Part shown: positions 27,884 to 36,669 of the stretch, in pieces
Layout of the letters: the number at the start of each line of letters is the position of its first letter
Numbering within the stretch: position 1 is the first letter of the stretch
Origin: Burkholderiales bacterium
GTDB taxonomy: Bacteria > Pseudomonadota > Gammaproteobacteria > Burkholderiales > Burkholderiaceae
Direction: 5' to 3'
Assembly: GCA_026225235.1 (NCBI GenBank)
Contig: JAMFSK010000200.1
Coordinates: 62,001 to 126,000, forward strand
DNA: 64,000 nt
Notes under the pieces: model-generated
The model's input: the letters and a program-made list of their open reading frames with translations, nothing else
Told to the model about the DNA's origin: nothing
Database searches by the model: none
Program-made: the position numbers and the translations under genes

Positions 27884-28534
27884 TCAGTCAGGAAACGGCG
27901 ACGCCGCAATCCGTTCGACGACGTTGACCGTCTTGAATCCATGCACGCACAAGCGTCCGATATCCGACAACACGTTGCCAAACGCAGTATGCGGCTTTCT
28001 TTCCGCGACGCCGACCAGCGCCTGCAACATGGCTTTTTTATAGCCGAACCGGGGCAACGCAAGATTGACGGCATCGACTACGTCGCGGCCGATTTCGTCG
28101 ATATAGGCGCCGCCGTCCACCGAGGTGCCAAGATGCACGAGTGCAATGTCGGGCTCCTTGTAGCCCGTGATACCGAAAGAAGAATGCAGGGCCACCGCGT
28201 CCCAAACGAGTTGGGCGCGGGCAGGCGTCTCGTGGTGCGCTTCCATGAACTCCCGGGCCGCGAAGGCACCGTCGACCTCGAAGCGTCGATCAGGCGTCTC
28301 GTATTGCTCGGTCAGCCCCAGATCGTGAAGGACCGCGCCCACGTAGACCAGTTCGGCATCAAACTTCAGCTTGCGTCGTTCGGCCAGGAGGGCCGCGAAT
28401 ACATACGTGCGCATCACATGATTGAAGAGAAACGTATCCGACGCTTCGTAAGCGATGGCCGTGGCTTCTCGGGTCAGCACGCTATCCGGCAATACAATGC
28501 CGGCGATCTCTTTGGGGACAAGCTGAACAGTCAT
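27884..28534 (-). CDS. HD-domain protein, cyanamide-hydratase-like
   Basis: The 216-residue protein has an HD-superfamily metal site: FNHVMRTYVFA near 35-45 (first His), VGAVLHDLGLTEQY (the His-Asp pair) near 65-78, and later HHETPARAQLVWDAVALHSSFG supplying further His residues. The wording FNHxxRxYxF followed by LHDLG resembles the cyanamide hydratase-like HD group, which hydrolyses or hydrates small nitrogen compounds. ATG 28534 has AGGAAG 7 bases upstream. It is 23 bp after the second importer ATPase gene, so it probably acts on the imported substrate. Substrate unknown. Confidence 0.78.
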   Translation of the reverse strand: MTVQLVPKEIAGIVLPDSVLTREATAIAYEASDTFLFNHVMRTYVFAALLAERRKLKFDAELVYVGAVLHDLGLTEQYETPDRRFEVDGAFAAREFMEAHHETPARAQLVWDAVALHSSFGITGYKEPDIALVHLGTSVDGGAYIDEIGRDVVDAVNLALPRFGYKKAMLQALVGVAERKPHTAFGNVLSDIGRLCVHGFKTVNVVERIAASPFPD

Positions 28535-28557
28535 CAAAAGGCTTCCTGGTAGGAGCG

Positions 28558-29280
28558 TTAAAGAAGAGGCGCCGCGTGGCTCCACGCCACGAGCGCGTCA
28601 CGCGCGAGCAGACGTTCGACCCGGCCAGCATGCATGAGCGCCGCACGGTCGCATAGATGGGCGATCACATTGGGGTCGTGACTGACGAGCAATACAGTTA
28701 TCCGATGGGCCGTCTTAAGCGTCGCGAGCAGATTGAGAATCTCGGCCTGCACGGACATGTCGAGCGCCGATGTCGGTTCATCGAGCAGAAGCAGGCGCGG
28801 ACGCAACAACAAGGCCCGCGCAATGGCGACCCGCTGCCGTTGGCCACCCGACATTTGATGGGGATACCGTGCGGCCATGGTGCGTGGCAGGCCGACCTCG
28901 TCCAGTGCCTCGAAGATCCGGGTCTCGACATGAGCGACCCCATTCACCCGCAACGGTTCACCAAGTGCCCGGCCAACGGTATGGCGTGGGTGCAGCGACG
29001 CAAAGGGATCCTGAAACACCATCTGGACCTCGCGCCGCAAATCCCCCCTGAAGCGCTTGCCCGACACGAGTTCATGATCGAAGACGCGAATCCGGCCATG
29101 CCATTCGCGCTGTACGCCTGCCAGCACGCGGAGCAACGTCGACTTACCGCAGCCCGATGGGCCTATCAGACCGAAAGTCTCTCCCTCGCCGATGCGCAAA
29201 TTGAGTCCGTCGAGAACGGCCTGCCGGCGACCGCGTTGTTCAAACGTGACCTGTAACTGTCCGATGTCAATGTCGTTCAT
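28558..29280 (-). CDS. Oligopeptide-type importer 2, ATPase F subunit
   Basis: The 240-residue ATPase has Walker A GPSGCGKS at 40-47, [17 protein letters not shown], signature [15 protein letters not shown], Walker B LLLLDEPTSALDMSVQ and switch histidine in LVSHDPNV. It is shorter than usual DppF proteins because the C-terminal HPYT region is lacking. ATG overlaps the D-subunit stop by 4 bp. Together with the product of 29277-30125 it energises the importer encoded at 30118-33632. Confidence 0.9.
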   Translation of the reverse strand: MNDIDIGQLQVTFEQRGRRQAVLDGLNLRIGEGETFGLIGPSGCGKSTLLRVLAGVQREWHGRIRVFDHELVSGKRFRGDLRREVQMVFQDPFASLHPRHTVGRALGEPLRVNGVAHVETRIFEALDEVGLPRTMAARYPHQMSGGQRQRVAIARALLLRPRLLLLDEPTSALDMSVQAEILNLLATLKTAHRITVLLVSHDPNVIAHLCDRAALMHAGRVERLLARDALVAWSHAAPLL

Positions 29281-30125
29281 TGCGATGATGCCTCCATCGG
29301 ACGACTGCGATCCAGCACGGGAAGCATCGTGCCGTAGGTCGCCGCACTCGGACGACAGGCCCACAACGTTCGAGTGTAGGGATGAGAGGCGCGATCGAGT
29401 TCACTGGCCTTGCGAGCATCGACGATCCGGCCCTGGAACATCACAAGCGCGCGATCGCAATAGCGTGCGACTTGCTGCAGATCGTGACTGATCAGCAGCA
29501 AGCCCATACGACGTGTCTCGACCAGATTCGTGATCAGATCGAGCACCTGATCGCGCAGCACAGCATCAAGCGCTGAAGTCGGCTCGTCGGCAATCAGCAA
29601 GCGCGGTCCATTGACCAGCATGGTCGCAAGCATGACCCGCTGGCCCATGCCGCCCGACAGATGCCGCGGATATGCATGCCGCAGGCGATGCGGCTCCGGA
29701 AGTCCAACCGCTTCCATGATGTCGAGCACGCGGTCGCGCCGCTCCGCAGAACCGAGCTTCTGATGCAAGCGCAAGGACTCGTCGATCTGGGCCCCCACGC
29801 TCAACACGGGATTCAACGCATGACGGGGGTCCTGTAGGACCATCGCCATACCCGTGCCACGTAGCGGCCGCCATTGGCGCGGTGTGAGCTCACGCAGGTC
29901 GCGCCCGGCGAATTCCATCCGAGAGGCCTGCATCACCAGCGGTGCGCGCAGGAGGCCCATCAATGCACGTGCTGTCAGCGATTTGCCAGAACCGGACTCA
30001 CCGACGAGTCCGAGCCGTTCCGTGCCAAGCTCGAATGAGAGATCGTCGACAAGAATCTTCGCGTCCGGTCGCGCCGATGTGCGCACGCAGAGGCCTTCGA
30101 CCGAGAGAAGCGGCGCCTCATTCAT
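29277..30125 (-). CDS. Oligopeptide-type importer 2, ATPase D subunit
   Basis: The 282-residue ATPase has Walker A GESGSGKS at 42-49, MVLQDPRHALNPVLSVG, signature LSGGMGQRVMLA, Walker [14 protein letters not shown] and a DppD-type C-terminus with SHPYTRTLW. The start ATG 30125 overlaps the permease stop by 8 bp; the open frame further upstream lies inside the permease gene and is not used. In the first oligopeptide-type system of this window the equivalent D and F domains are fused into one chain, so the two systems are not simple recent duplicates. Confidence 0.91.
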   Translation of the reverse strand: MNEAPLLSVEGLCVRTSARPDAKILVDDLSFELGTERLGLVGESGSGKSLTARALMGLLRAPLVMQASRMEFAGRDLRELTPRQWRPLRGTGMAMVLQDPRHALNPVLSVGAQIDESLRLHQKLGSAERRDRVLDIMEAVGLPEPHRLRHAYPRHLSGGMGQRVMLATMLVNGPRLLIADEPTSALDAVLRDQVLDLITNLVETRRMGLLLISHDLQQVARYCDRALVMFQGRIVDARKASELDRASHPYTRTLWACRPSAATYGTMLPVLDRSRPMEASSQ

Positions 30126-30981
30126 GATGAGGATCCGCCAGATCGCGCAGGCCGTCGGCCAGTATGTTGAAAGCAAGGCTCACGACAAGGATCGCGCACC
30201 CAGGGATCGCAGCCAGCCACCATTGGTCGAAAATGACCTTGCTGCCTTCCGCAACCATCGTGCCCCACTCCGCTGTGGGCGGACGAACGCCAAGCCCGAG
30301 AAAACCAAGTCCGGCCGCAGCCAGAATGATCGATGCGAGGTCGAGTGAAACCCGCACCTGAGCAGCAGGCAAACATGAAGGCAAAACGTGACCCCAGAGC
30401 AACCGGACGCCGACGATGCCCTGCATTTCCGCGGCGGCCAGGTAGTCGCTGCGCCGGAGCATGAGGGTTTCGGCGCGCGCCAGCCGTGCGTAGGCAGGCC
30501 ATCCCGTCAGCATCAAGGCTAGTGCCCCGTTGAGCAACCCGGGCCCGAGGAGGCCCACAAAGGCGAGCGCAAGGACCAGCCGCGGAAACGCCATCACGAT
30601 GTCGGTGAGCCCCATGAACATACGCTCGACCCAACCACCGAAGTAACCCGAAACGATCCCGACCGCGAGTCCCGCCGGCACTGTCACCAGGGCCACCGCA
30701 GCCGCAAAGCCCAGCGTCGGACGCCCCCCGAAGATCAGCCGCGACAGCACATCCCGGCCCAACCCGTCGGTGCCGAGCAGATGAGCCGCCGAAGGGCGCA
30801 GCAGACGATGGCCGATATCCTGCGCAAGCGGGTCGTACGGCGCGAGCCACGGCGCTGCAATCACAGCGAGCACAACCAGCAAGAGAACGACGAGCGCGAC
30901 CGCTGCAGCAGGAGCGCGGACAGCGGCACCGACGAACACGGAGCGCAACCCCGCCATTTCAGGTTGGATCAGATCGCTCAT
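30118..30981 (-). CDS. Oligopeptide-type importer 2, permease C subunit
   Basis: The 287-residue protein has the DppC layout: a membrane segment near 23-45, LLGTDGLGRDVLSRLIFGGRPTL, and the coupling loop YLAAAEMQGIVGVRLLWGHVLP at about 175-196, with further hydrophobic segments to the C-terminus. ATG 30981 overlaps the B-subunit stop by 4 bp. It should pair with the product of 30978-32045 in the inner membrane. Confidence 0.92.
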   Translation of the reverse strand: MSDLIQPEMAGLRSVFVGAAVRAPAAAVALVVLLLVVLAVIAAPWLAPYDPLAQDIGHRLLRPSAAHLLGTDGLGRDVLSRLIFGGRPTLGFAAAVALVTVPAGLAVGIVSGYFGGWVERMFMGLTDIVMAFPRLVLALAFVGLLGPGLLNGALALMLTGWPAYARLARAETLMLRRSDYLAAAEMQGIVGVRLLWGHVLPSCLPAAQVRVSLDLASIILAAAGLGFLGLGVRPPTAEWGTMVAEGSKVIFDQWWLAAIPGCAILVVSLAFNILADGLRDLADPHHE

Positions 30982-32045
30982 GAAAGTCTCGGGTCGAAGG
31001 TACGGACCAGCAAATCGGTGACACCATTGACAAAGACAAAGCACGTCCCGATCACGAGGGTCCCACCCAGAATCGCAGGCGTATCGGCAGCAAACAACGC
31101 CGTGGTCAAATAGCGGCCCAGTCCAGGCCACGCAAAGACCGTTTCGGTCAGCACCGCACCCTCGAGCAAACCTGCATAGCTTAGGCCCAGTACCGTCAGC
31201 AGCAGCCCCGCGACATTGGGCAAGACATGGCGGAGCAGCACGCGGCCCTCGCCGGCTCCCTTGGCACGTGCAAGCGTCACATACTCCTTGTTCAGCTCCC
31301 CGAGCATGGCGGCACGCGTGAGGCGTGCGACGTTACCGAGCGCGTTATAAGCAAGCACAAGAACAGGCAGGACCAGATGCGACACTGCGCTGGCGAACGC
31401 GCCCGGTTCACCACTACGCCATGCATCGAGTAGCACCAGCCCGCTCGGCATATCGATCGTGTACGCGAACGCATCGCCTATCCGTCCCGGGCCGCCGGTC
31501 CAGTGCAAACGCGCATAGAAAAGACAAAGCGCAAGCAGCCCCAGCCAGAAAACAGGCACCGAGTTGCCAAAGAGTGAGAGGATCCGAATCATCTGATCGA
31601 CCACACCTCGTGGCCGCCACGCACCGAGCATGCCAAGCGCGATCCCCACCACCGCGCTGACGACCATGGCGAGCGTCGCGAGCTCCAGAGTGGCGGGAAA
31701 TACCCGGATCAGGTCCTCACGCACGGGTTGGCCCGTCGAACGCGAGATGCCAAGATCGCCGTGTGCCAGTCGAAAGACATAGCCCGCAAACTGTTGTGGA
31801 AGCGAGGCATCAAGCCCGAGCGCATGGCGGGTGCTTGCATAGGAACTGGCGCTTGCATGGTCGCCCAGCATCTGGAGCACAGGATCAACAGGCGAAAGCG
31901 ACGACAGCGCGAACGTGGCGACGAGCAGGCCCACCATCACGAATGCAAGCGAGAGCATCCCACGCACAAGCCCGCGCAGCGAGCGCGCCACGCGTCGACC
32001 CGACCGCTCGTCTATGGCTTCGATCGAAAAAGAGGGTTCAGTCAA
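30978..32045 (-). CDS. Oligopeptide-type importer 2, permease B subunit
   Basis: The 355-residue protein is a DppB-type permease: a membrane segment near 30-50 followed by LSSLSPVDPVLQML, GDLGISRSTGQPV, and the coupling loop KEYVTLARAKGAGEGRVLLRHVLPN near 255-280. Its N-terminal cytoplasmic part (about 30 residues) is longer than usual. It starts 9 bp after the binding-protein stop and overlaps the C subunit by 4 bp, as in a single translational unit. Confidence 0.92.
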   Translation of the reverse strand: MTEPSFSIEAIDERSGRRVARSLRGLVRGMLSLAFVMVGLLVATFALSSLSPVDPVLQMLGDHASASSYASTRHALGLDASLPQQFAGYVFRLAHGDLGISRSTGQPVREDLIRVFPATLELATLAMVVSAVVGIALGMLGAWRPRGVVDQMIRILSLFGNSVPVFWLGLLALCLFYARLHWTGGPGRIGDAFAYTIDMPSGLVLLDAWRSGEPGAFASAVSHLVLPVLVLAYNALGNVARLTRAAMLGELNKEYVTLARAKGAGEGRVLLRHVLPNVAGLLLTVLGLSYAGLLEGAVLTETVFAWPGLGRYLTTALFAADTPAILGGTLVIGTCFVFVNGVTDLLVRTFDPRLS

Positions 32046-32054
32046 AGTGTTGAG

Positions 32055-33632
32055 TCATTTAGTGACGCGGTCGTAATACACCATGTCGGCGTCAAGCCCC
32101 TGCCGATAGCCGTGCAGATTGGACCGTATGACGACTTCATTGCGTGCCTGCAGCGCAATCACGAACGGTGAGCTTTGTTGGATTTGCGCCTGAATCGCCA
32201 GGTAACGCGCGCTGCGCGTCGCCGGGTCGGTGTCCTCGACGGCCTGCTGGGTCAGCGCGCTAAGTTCGGGAATCCGCCATCCTGCACGCCAGGCCAGCGT
32301 CGCCGTGCCATCTTCCCGGTTCAATGCAAAAGCACTCGCCGTCGAATTCGCGTCGAAGTAATCCGGGATCCAGTACAACCATGCCGCCTGTTCCTGACGC
32401 GCCCGAATCCGAGCATAGACCTCGCTGGCGGTGCCGGGCAGAATCTGCACGCGTATCCCGGCTGCGCCAAACGTGGCCTGCAGCGACTGCGCGATATCCT
32501 GGAACGGCGGCTGGTTAAAGACATCCAGTGTCAGCGTCACGCCGTGGTCAAGGCCTGCACGTTTGAGAATGGCCTTCGCCCGTGCCACGTCCAGGTGATA
32601 CGGAGTCGTACCCAGTGCACCCGGAAAGCCATTTGCCAGGAAGGCCTGATGCACGATGAACTCGCCCTTGAGCAACTGATTGGCCAAGCCGTCGTAGTCG
32701 ACCAGCCAGCGCGCCGCCTCCCAAAAGGCAGGGTTCGACAAGACGGGGTTGTCCTTGTTGGCGGCATTGAGCAACAGATAGTGAACCGTCGCCGACGGCA
32801 ATCGAAGGATCGTGAGTTCCGGTTTGCCCTCAAGCGCGGCAATCTGATCGGGACCCAGATCGCGAGCGATGTCGGCATCGCCGACCTCGACGAGCAGGCG
32901 ACGCGTGGCTGCATCGGCAACGTTCTTGATCACAATCGTCTTTAACCACGGCGCATCGCCCGGCGAACTGGGATTCGCATCGAGCACGAGGGCCTCATGC
33001 GCGATATAGCGTCGAATGGTGAACGGTCCGCTTCCCGCCGAATGACTGCGGAGCCAACCATTTCCAGCATCGCCCGATACCGCGCGCGCTTCGACCTCGG
33101 TTTGGTCGACGATCGAGGCAACCGGCGCCGTCAACACATTGAGCGCAAACGCAGGCCCGACCTGCTTGGGCCAACTCAGGCGCACGTGATGCTCGTCGAC
33201 CTTTTCAACCGAAGCGCCGACGTTTGCCTTAGTCCAGCCGAGTTCGTTGAGAATAAAGGCCGGCGCGCGATTGAGCGTAACGGCACGTCGCAGCGAATAC
33301 ACCACGTCCTCGGGCCGCACGGGACGACCACTCGCGAACGTCGCACCGGGACGCAAGGCGAAGGTGAGCGAGCGTCCGTCGCCCCCCGCCACCCAGCTTG
33401 TCGCCAAGGTCGCGCTGAGCCGGGTTGGAGTATCCGGATCGGGTTGTACCAGTCGCTGATACAGACTGGTGAAGGCCTGCACGCTGGACAGTTCGAAGCC
33501 TTCGGCCGGGTCGAGACTCACAATGTCGTCGAGCGACTGCGCAACCACGAGAATCCGTGACGGGGCGGCGGCATGCGCAGTCGTGCTGGCGGTCAGCGCC
33601 GCCAGCAGGGTGAGGACAAGACGACGCAGCAT
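32055..33632 (-). CDS. Oligopeptide-type importer 2, periplasmic binding protein
   Basis: The 525-residue protein is a family 5 solute-binding protein (LATSWVAGGDGRSLTFALRPG, SGRPVRPEDVVYSLRRAV). MLRRLVLTLLAALTAS to AHAAA is a standard Sec signal peptide, unlike the Tat signal of the first system. ATG 33632 is preferred because the signal peptide begins there. It begins 1 bp after the stop of the TonB receptor gene, so receptor and binding protein are expressed together, a strong hint that one substrate passes both membranes by this route. Confidence 0.92.
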   Translation of the reverse strand: MLRRLVLTLLAALTASTTAHAAAPSRILVVAQSLDDIVSLDPAEGFELSSVQAFTSLYQRLVQPDPDTPTRLSATLATSWVAGGDGRSLTFALRPGATFASGRPVRPEDVVYSLRRAVTLNRAPAFILNELGWTKANVGASVEKVDEHHVRLSWPKQVGPAFALNVLTAPVASIVDQTEVEARAVSGDAGNGWLRSHSAGSGPFTIRRYIAHEALVLDANPSSPGDAPWLKTIVIKNVADAATRRLLVEVGDADIARDLGPDQIAALEGKPELTILRLPSATVHYLLLNAANKDNPVLSNPAFWEAARWLVDYDGLANQLLKGEFIVHQAFLANGFPGALGTTPYHLDVARAKAILKRAGLDHGVTLTLDVFNQPPFQDIAQSLQATFGAAGIRVQILPGTASEVYARIRARQEQAAWLYWIPDYFDANSTASAFALNREDGTATLAWRAGWRIPELSALTQQAVEDTDPATRSARYLAIQAQIQQSSPFVIALQARNEVVIRSNLHGYRQGLDADMVYYDRVTK

Positions 33633-33633
33633 G

Positions 33634-36369
33634 CTAGAAACGATACGTTGCACCGACTTCCGCGTAGCGGCCCTCATCTGTGTAGAGCGACGGATCATAC
33701 GGCGTTGCCGTCGGGAATTCCTGCCACAAAGGATCGAACGGCGGTGCGCGATTGAACAGGTTATTCACCGTCGCGTAGATCGTCCAGTTCTTGAAGCCGT
33801 TATAAGCAACCACAAGATTGAACTGGCTGTACGACGCGGTACTACCCGGGCCGGCTTCCTGCGTGAGCGTGTAAGGACCCGTGTACAAATAGGTCAGCGT
33901 GGTGTTGAACTTGTCGTAGGCCCAGCTCACGCTGGTGTTGCCCTTCCAGCGCGGAAAGCTGGCACCGAACGGCGTGTCGATCGCTTCATCGTTGCCGGCG
34001 AAGTCGACCGTGGCGCCCTTGCTTTCTTGTTTGAAGTGCCAGACATAAGCCCAGTCGCCTGCGAGCGTGAACGTTCCGAGTGCGGTCGGCAACGACTTGC
34101 GGAAGTTGAACTCGAAGCCGTCCGTCGTCAGGGTGTTCAGGTTCTCGTAGCCGATATTCACGTAGGCGATCGTGCCGTTGGCGTTGCGCACCACGACGCT
34201 CGGGTCGTTTTCATTGACTAGCGTCTGCATATTGGCCGTGCCGATCACGTTCTTGACGACAATCTTGTACCAGTCGAAACCGAAGTCGGTTCTGCTATCG
34301 GGCGACAGTTCGAAACCCAGGTTGTAGTTCTGTGTGCGTTCGGGTTGCAAGGCCGGGTTACCGCGTGTCAAGACCGGGTAGGCAGCACCCTGCGGGTTGG
34401 CCGGATTGTAGGTCGGTGAATACGGGTCGACCGCCTGCTGGATGCCCGAGGAAGTCGACTGCGAGTTCTCGGCCAGGGTCGGCGCGCGGAAGCCTCTGCT
34501 ATACGACGCGTAGGTCGTCAGCATGGATATCGGCTGGAAGCGCAGCGCAAACCGCGGCGAGAACGCGCCGCCGAAATCGCTGTAGTGATCGTAGCGACCC
34601 GACTGACTGAATGACAGTGTCGAGAGCAGCGGCACATCGACCTGATAGTAAAGCGCCGCTACGTTGCGCTGACCGTCGATCGACTGAAGACCATAAGGCA
34701 CCGCGAGCCCGGCAGCCTGTTGGGCGTATTCGCTGAGCGTGTCGCTCTCGTGAAGGAATTGCGCACCTACCCCTAGGCCGACATCCCCTGCCGGCAGGTG
34801 GAACAGATTCGCGGTCGAGGCAGACACATCGACGGTATCGAGCTTTGAAATTGCCTCGTTCTCATCGCTCGCGTACAGTCCCGAAAGACCGTTTGGGGTA
34901 GCGGCCGGGTTCGCGAAGTCGAATACGCCGTTGTTGATGATGTTCGTCAACGCGGCGACGTTCAGGATGCCGGAATCGGTATTGTCGACGGTGCTTTGCG
35001 AGTGGCTAAATGAAGCGGTCCAGTCCCAATCTCCAAACGACGGTGTCGTGAACGACCCCTTAACGCCCGTCGCCGCGCGATAAAAACTCGAGGTCGTCCG
35101 CAACGTCTCCGGCTGGCCAAGAAACGTGTAGGTCAACGGCGTTGCAACCCCATACGGGTTATAGATGTTGCTTGCCGGAACAATATTCGAAACCTGTGTG
35201 ATGCCGCCGGTCGTCGGGTCATAGGCCTCGGTGCCGTCGGTAATGCCTGCATAGCCTTGCTTGGTCTCTGTCGTGTTGCGGCTTCCCCATAGGTCGACAA
35301 AGGCTTCAGTCGTGTCAGAGATCTTGAACGCTGCGTGAATCTTCGCGTTAAGACGTTCCTCGTAGGGATGCAACGACATACCGTCAGCCGTGTTCACCCC
35401 GCAGGCATTGCCGCTCGAGGGGCCACCCAGCAGGGAGCTGCCGTTCACCACGCTGCCGCCCGGCGGGCACGGGCTGAGCGCCGCGCCGCCATTCCCTACC
35501 CCATTGGGTTCCCAATAGTCGGCCCCCTTGGTCAACAGGCCGTATTGGCGATTGGTATAGTCCTGCCCTTGAGTATCGGAACGGTCTGCGAGGGTATAGC
35601 CGTTTTGCTGGAAGAAGCTCGCGCCCGCCGTGACGTTGAACCGATCCGTATTGAGATCGCCGAAACCACCCGTCACATTGAATTTCTTGGTTGCTTCGCC
35701 GCCGCTGGTCGCATCGCCATAGCCACCGCTGAGCTCGAGTCCCTTGAAGTTCTTCTTCGTAATGATGTTGACAACACCCGCCACAGCATCGGAGCCATAT
35801 TCCGACACCGCTCCGGTCTTCACGATTTCGATCCGCTCGATCATGTTGAGCGGGATCGTATTGAGGTCGACAAAACTGTCGGTGCCGTTCGAGGGAAAGG
35901 CGTAAGGTGCAACACGCTGTCCGTCGACCAGCACCAGCGTGTACTTTTCGCTCAGGCCGCGCATCGCAATGCCGGCGCCCCCCGTTGCGCCGTAGGCGAA
36001 GTTGTCGCCCCAGCTGCTCGCGGAGTTGACCGTGGACTGGCGCAAGAAGTCAGCGACCGTGGTCGCCCCGCTCGCGGCGATCTCGCTGGCGGTGATGGAC
36101 TGGACCTGGTTATAGCCGATCTTGTCGGAACTCTTGATGAGCGATCCGGTGACGACGACCGTGGGCAATTTTGCACTCAATGTGCCCGTGTCCGACACAT
36201 TTTCCCCGGAGGCCGGCACCGCCGCCGAGCCTTCGCCGCTCGATGTCGCCCCACCGCCAGGAGCCACGGGGGGCGTTTGGGCGTGCGCGGTCGCAAGCAG
36301 TGCGGCCGACAACACCATCGGCGGACCGACAAATTTCTTGACGGCGCGTGCGGTCAACGTTCTTTTCAT
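33634..36369 (-). CDS. Large TonB-dependent receptor
   Basis: The 911-residue protein has a signal peptide (MKRTLTARAVKKF to ATAHAQ), an acidic and Gly/Ser-rich linker, the segment PTVVVTGSLI (TonB box and plug start, about 60-70), plug residues RGLSEKYTLVLVDGQRVAP and IERIEIVKTGAVSEYGSDAVAGVVNIITKK, and a barrel ending GATYRF. It belongs to the long receptor group common in bacteria that take up complex organic compounds. ATG 36369 has AAGG 6 bases upstream. It leads the operon running through importer 2, the HD protein and TetR. A palindromic operator candidate lies 40 bp upstream of the start. Confidence 0.92.
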   Translation of the reverse strand: MKRTLTARAVKKFVGPPMVLSAALLATAHAQTPPVAPGGGATSSGEGSAAVPASGENVSDTGTLSAKLPTVVVTGSLIKSSDKIGYNQVQSITASEIAASGATTVADFLRQSTVNSASSWGDNFAYGATGGAGIAMRGLSEKYTLVLVDGQRVAPYAFPSNGTDSFVDLNTIPLNMIERIEIVKTGAVSEYGSDAVAGVVNIITKKNFKGLELSGGYGDATSGGEATKKFNVTGGFGDLNTDRFNVTAGASFFQQNGYTLADRSDTQGQDYTNRQYGLLTKGADYWEPNGVGNGGAALSPCPPGGSVVNGSSLLGGPSSGNACGVNTADGMSLHPYEERLNAKIHAAFKISDTTEAFVDLWGSRNTTETKQGYAGITDGTEAYDPTTGGITQVSNIVPASNIYNPYGVATPLTYTFLGQPETLRTTSSFYRAATGVKGSFTTPSFGDWDWTASFSHSQSTVDNTDSGILNVAALTNIINNGVFDFANPAATPNGLSGLYASDENEAISKLDTVDVSASTANLFHLPAGDVGLGVGAQFLHESDTLSEYAQQAAGLAVPYGLQSIDGQRNVAALYYQVDVPLLSTLSFSQSGRYDHYSDFGGAFSPRFALRFQPISMLTTYASYSRGFRAPTLAENSQSTSSGIQQAVDPYSPTYNPANPQGAAYPVLTRGNPALQPERTQNYNLGFELSPDSRTDFGFDWYKIVVKNVIGTANMQTLVNENDPSVVVRNANGTIAYVNIGYENLNTLTTDGFEFNFRKSLPTALGTFTLAGDWAYVWHFKQESKGATVDFAGNDEAIDTPFGASFPRWKGNTSVSWAYDKFNTTLTYLYTGPYTLTQEAGPGSTASYSQFNLVVAYNGFKNWTIYATVNNLFNRAPPFDPLWQEFPTATPYDPSLYTDEGRYAEVGATYRF

Positions 36370-36669
36370 TGGAAACCTTCTCACGGTTTTATTGTTTGCC
36401 CTACCCCAACTGACTGGTCAGTCGTTTTAAGAATTCTGGCTTTTCGCGGCAGATTTCGACAAACAATAAAAAGAGATTTGGTTATCGTTTGCGGGGCATT
36501 TGCATCGAAAGAATGGTTGGTTAGGCCTGCGGGAGTGGGTCGCTATATTCGGGACCCCGTCATCCGGCGCCGATCGCGTCGCTGATGCGAGCGGGTCTCC
36601 CGGACATCCTGGCAGACCAGCCCATCGGAAGCATGACCTGACAACGAGAACGTGAAAACGACACCCCGT
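36370..36669. other. Divergent intergenic region (TonB receptor / metQ)
   Basis: This 300-bp region holds the start regions of the minus-strand receptor operon and the plus-strand metQ gene. The only clear element is the palindrome at 36409-36422. The part near 36440-36500 is AT-richer than its surroundings (several A and T runs), as expected for sigma-70 promoters, but I could not fix a -35/-10 pair. No -24/-12 match was found on either strand. Confidence 0.55.
36409..36422. promoter_or_regulatory. Palindromic operator candidate (TetR type)
   Basis: ACTGAC-TG-GTCAGT has two perfect 6-bp arms and lies 40 bp upstream of the receptor start codon. An overlapping dyad GACTG-GT-CAGTC extends it. 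Dyads of this wording and size are typical TetR-family operators, and a TetR gene ends the operon that starts here. Binding by that TetR is inference. Confidence 0.55.

Noticed and set aside
35335-36585. Plus-strand open frame of 416 codons
   Set aside because: It is antisense to the N-terminal half of the large TonB receptor and crosses its start into the intergenic region; no similarity or ribosome site.
36601-36620. TGGCAG near 36610 as a possible sigma-54 site for metQ
   Set aside because: No GC doublet at the required distance; the -12 box is absent.
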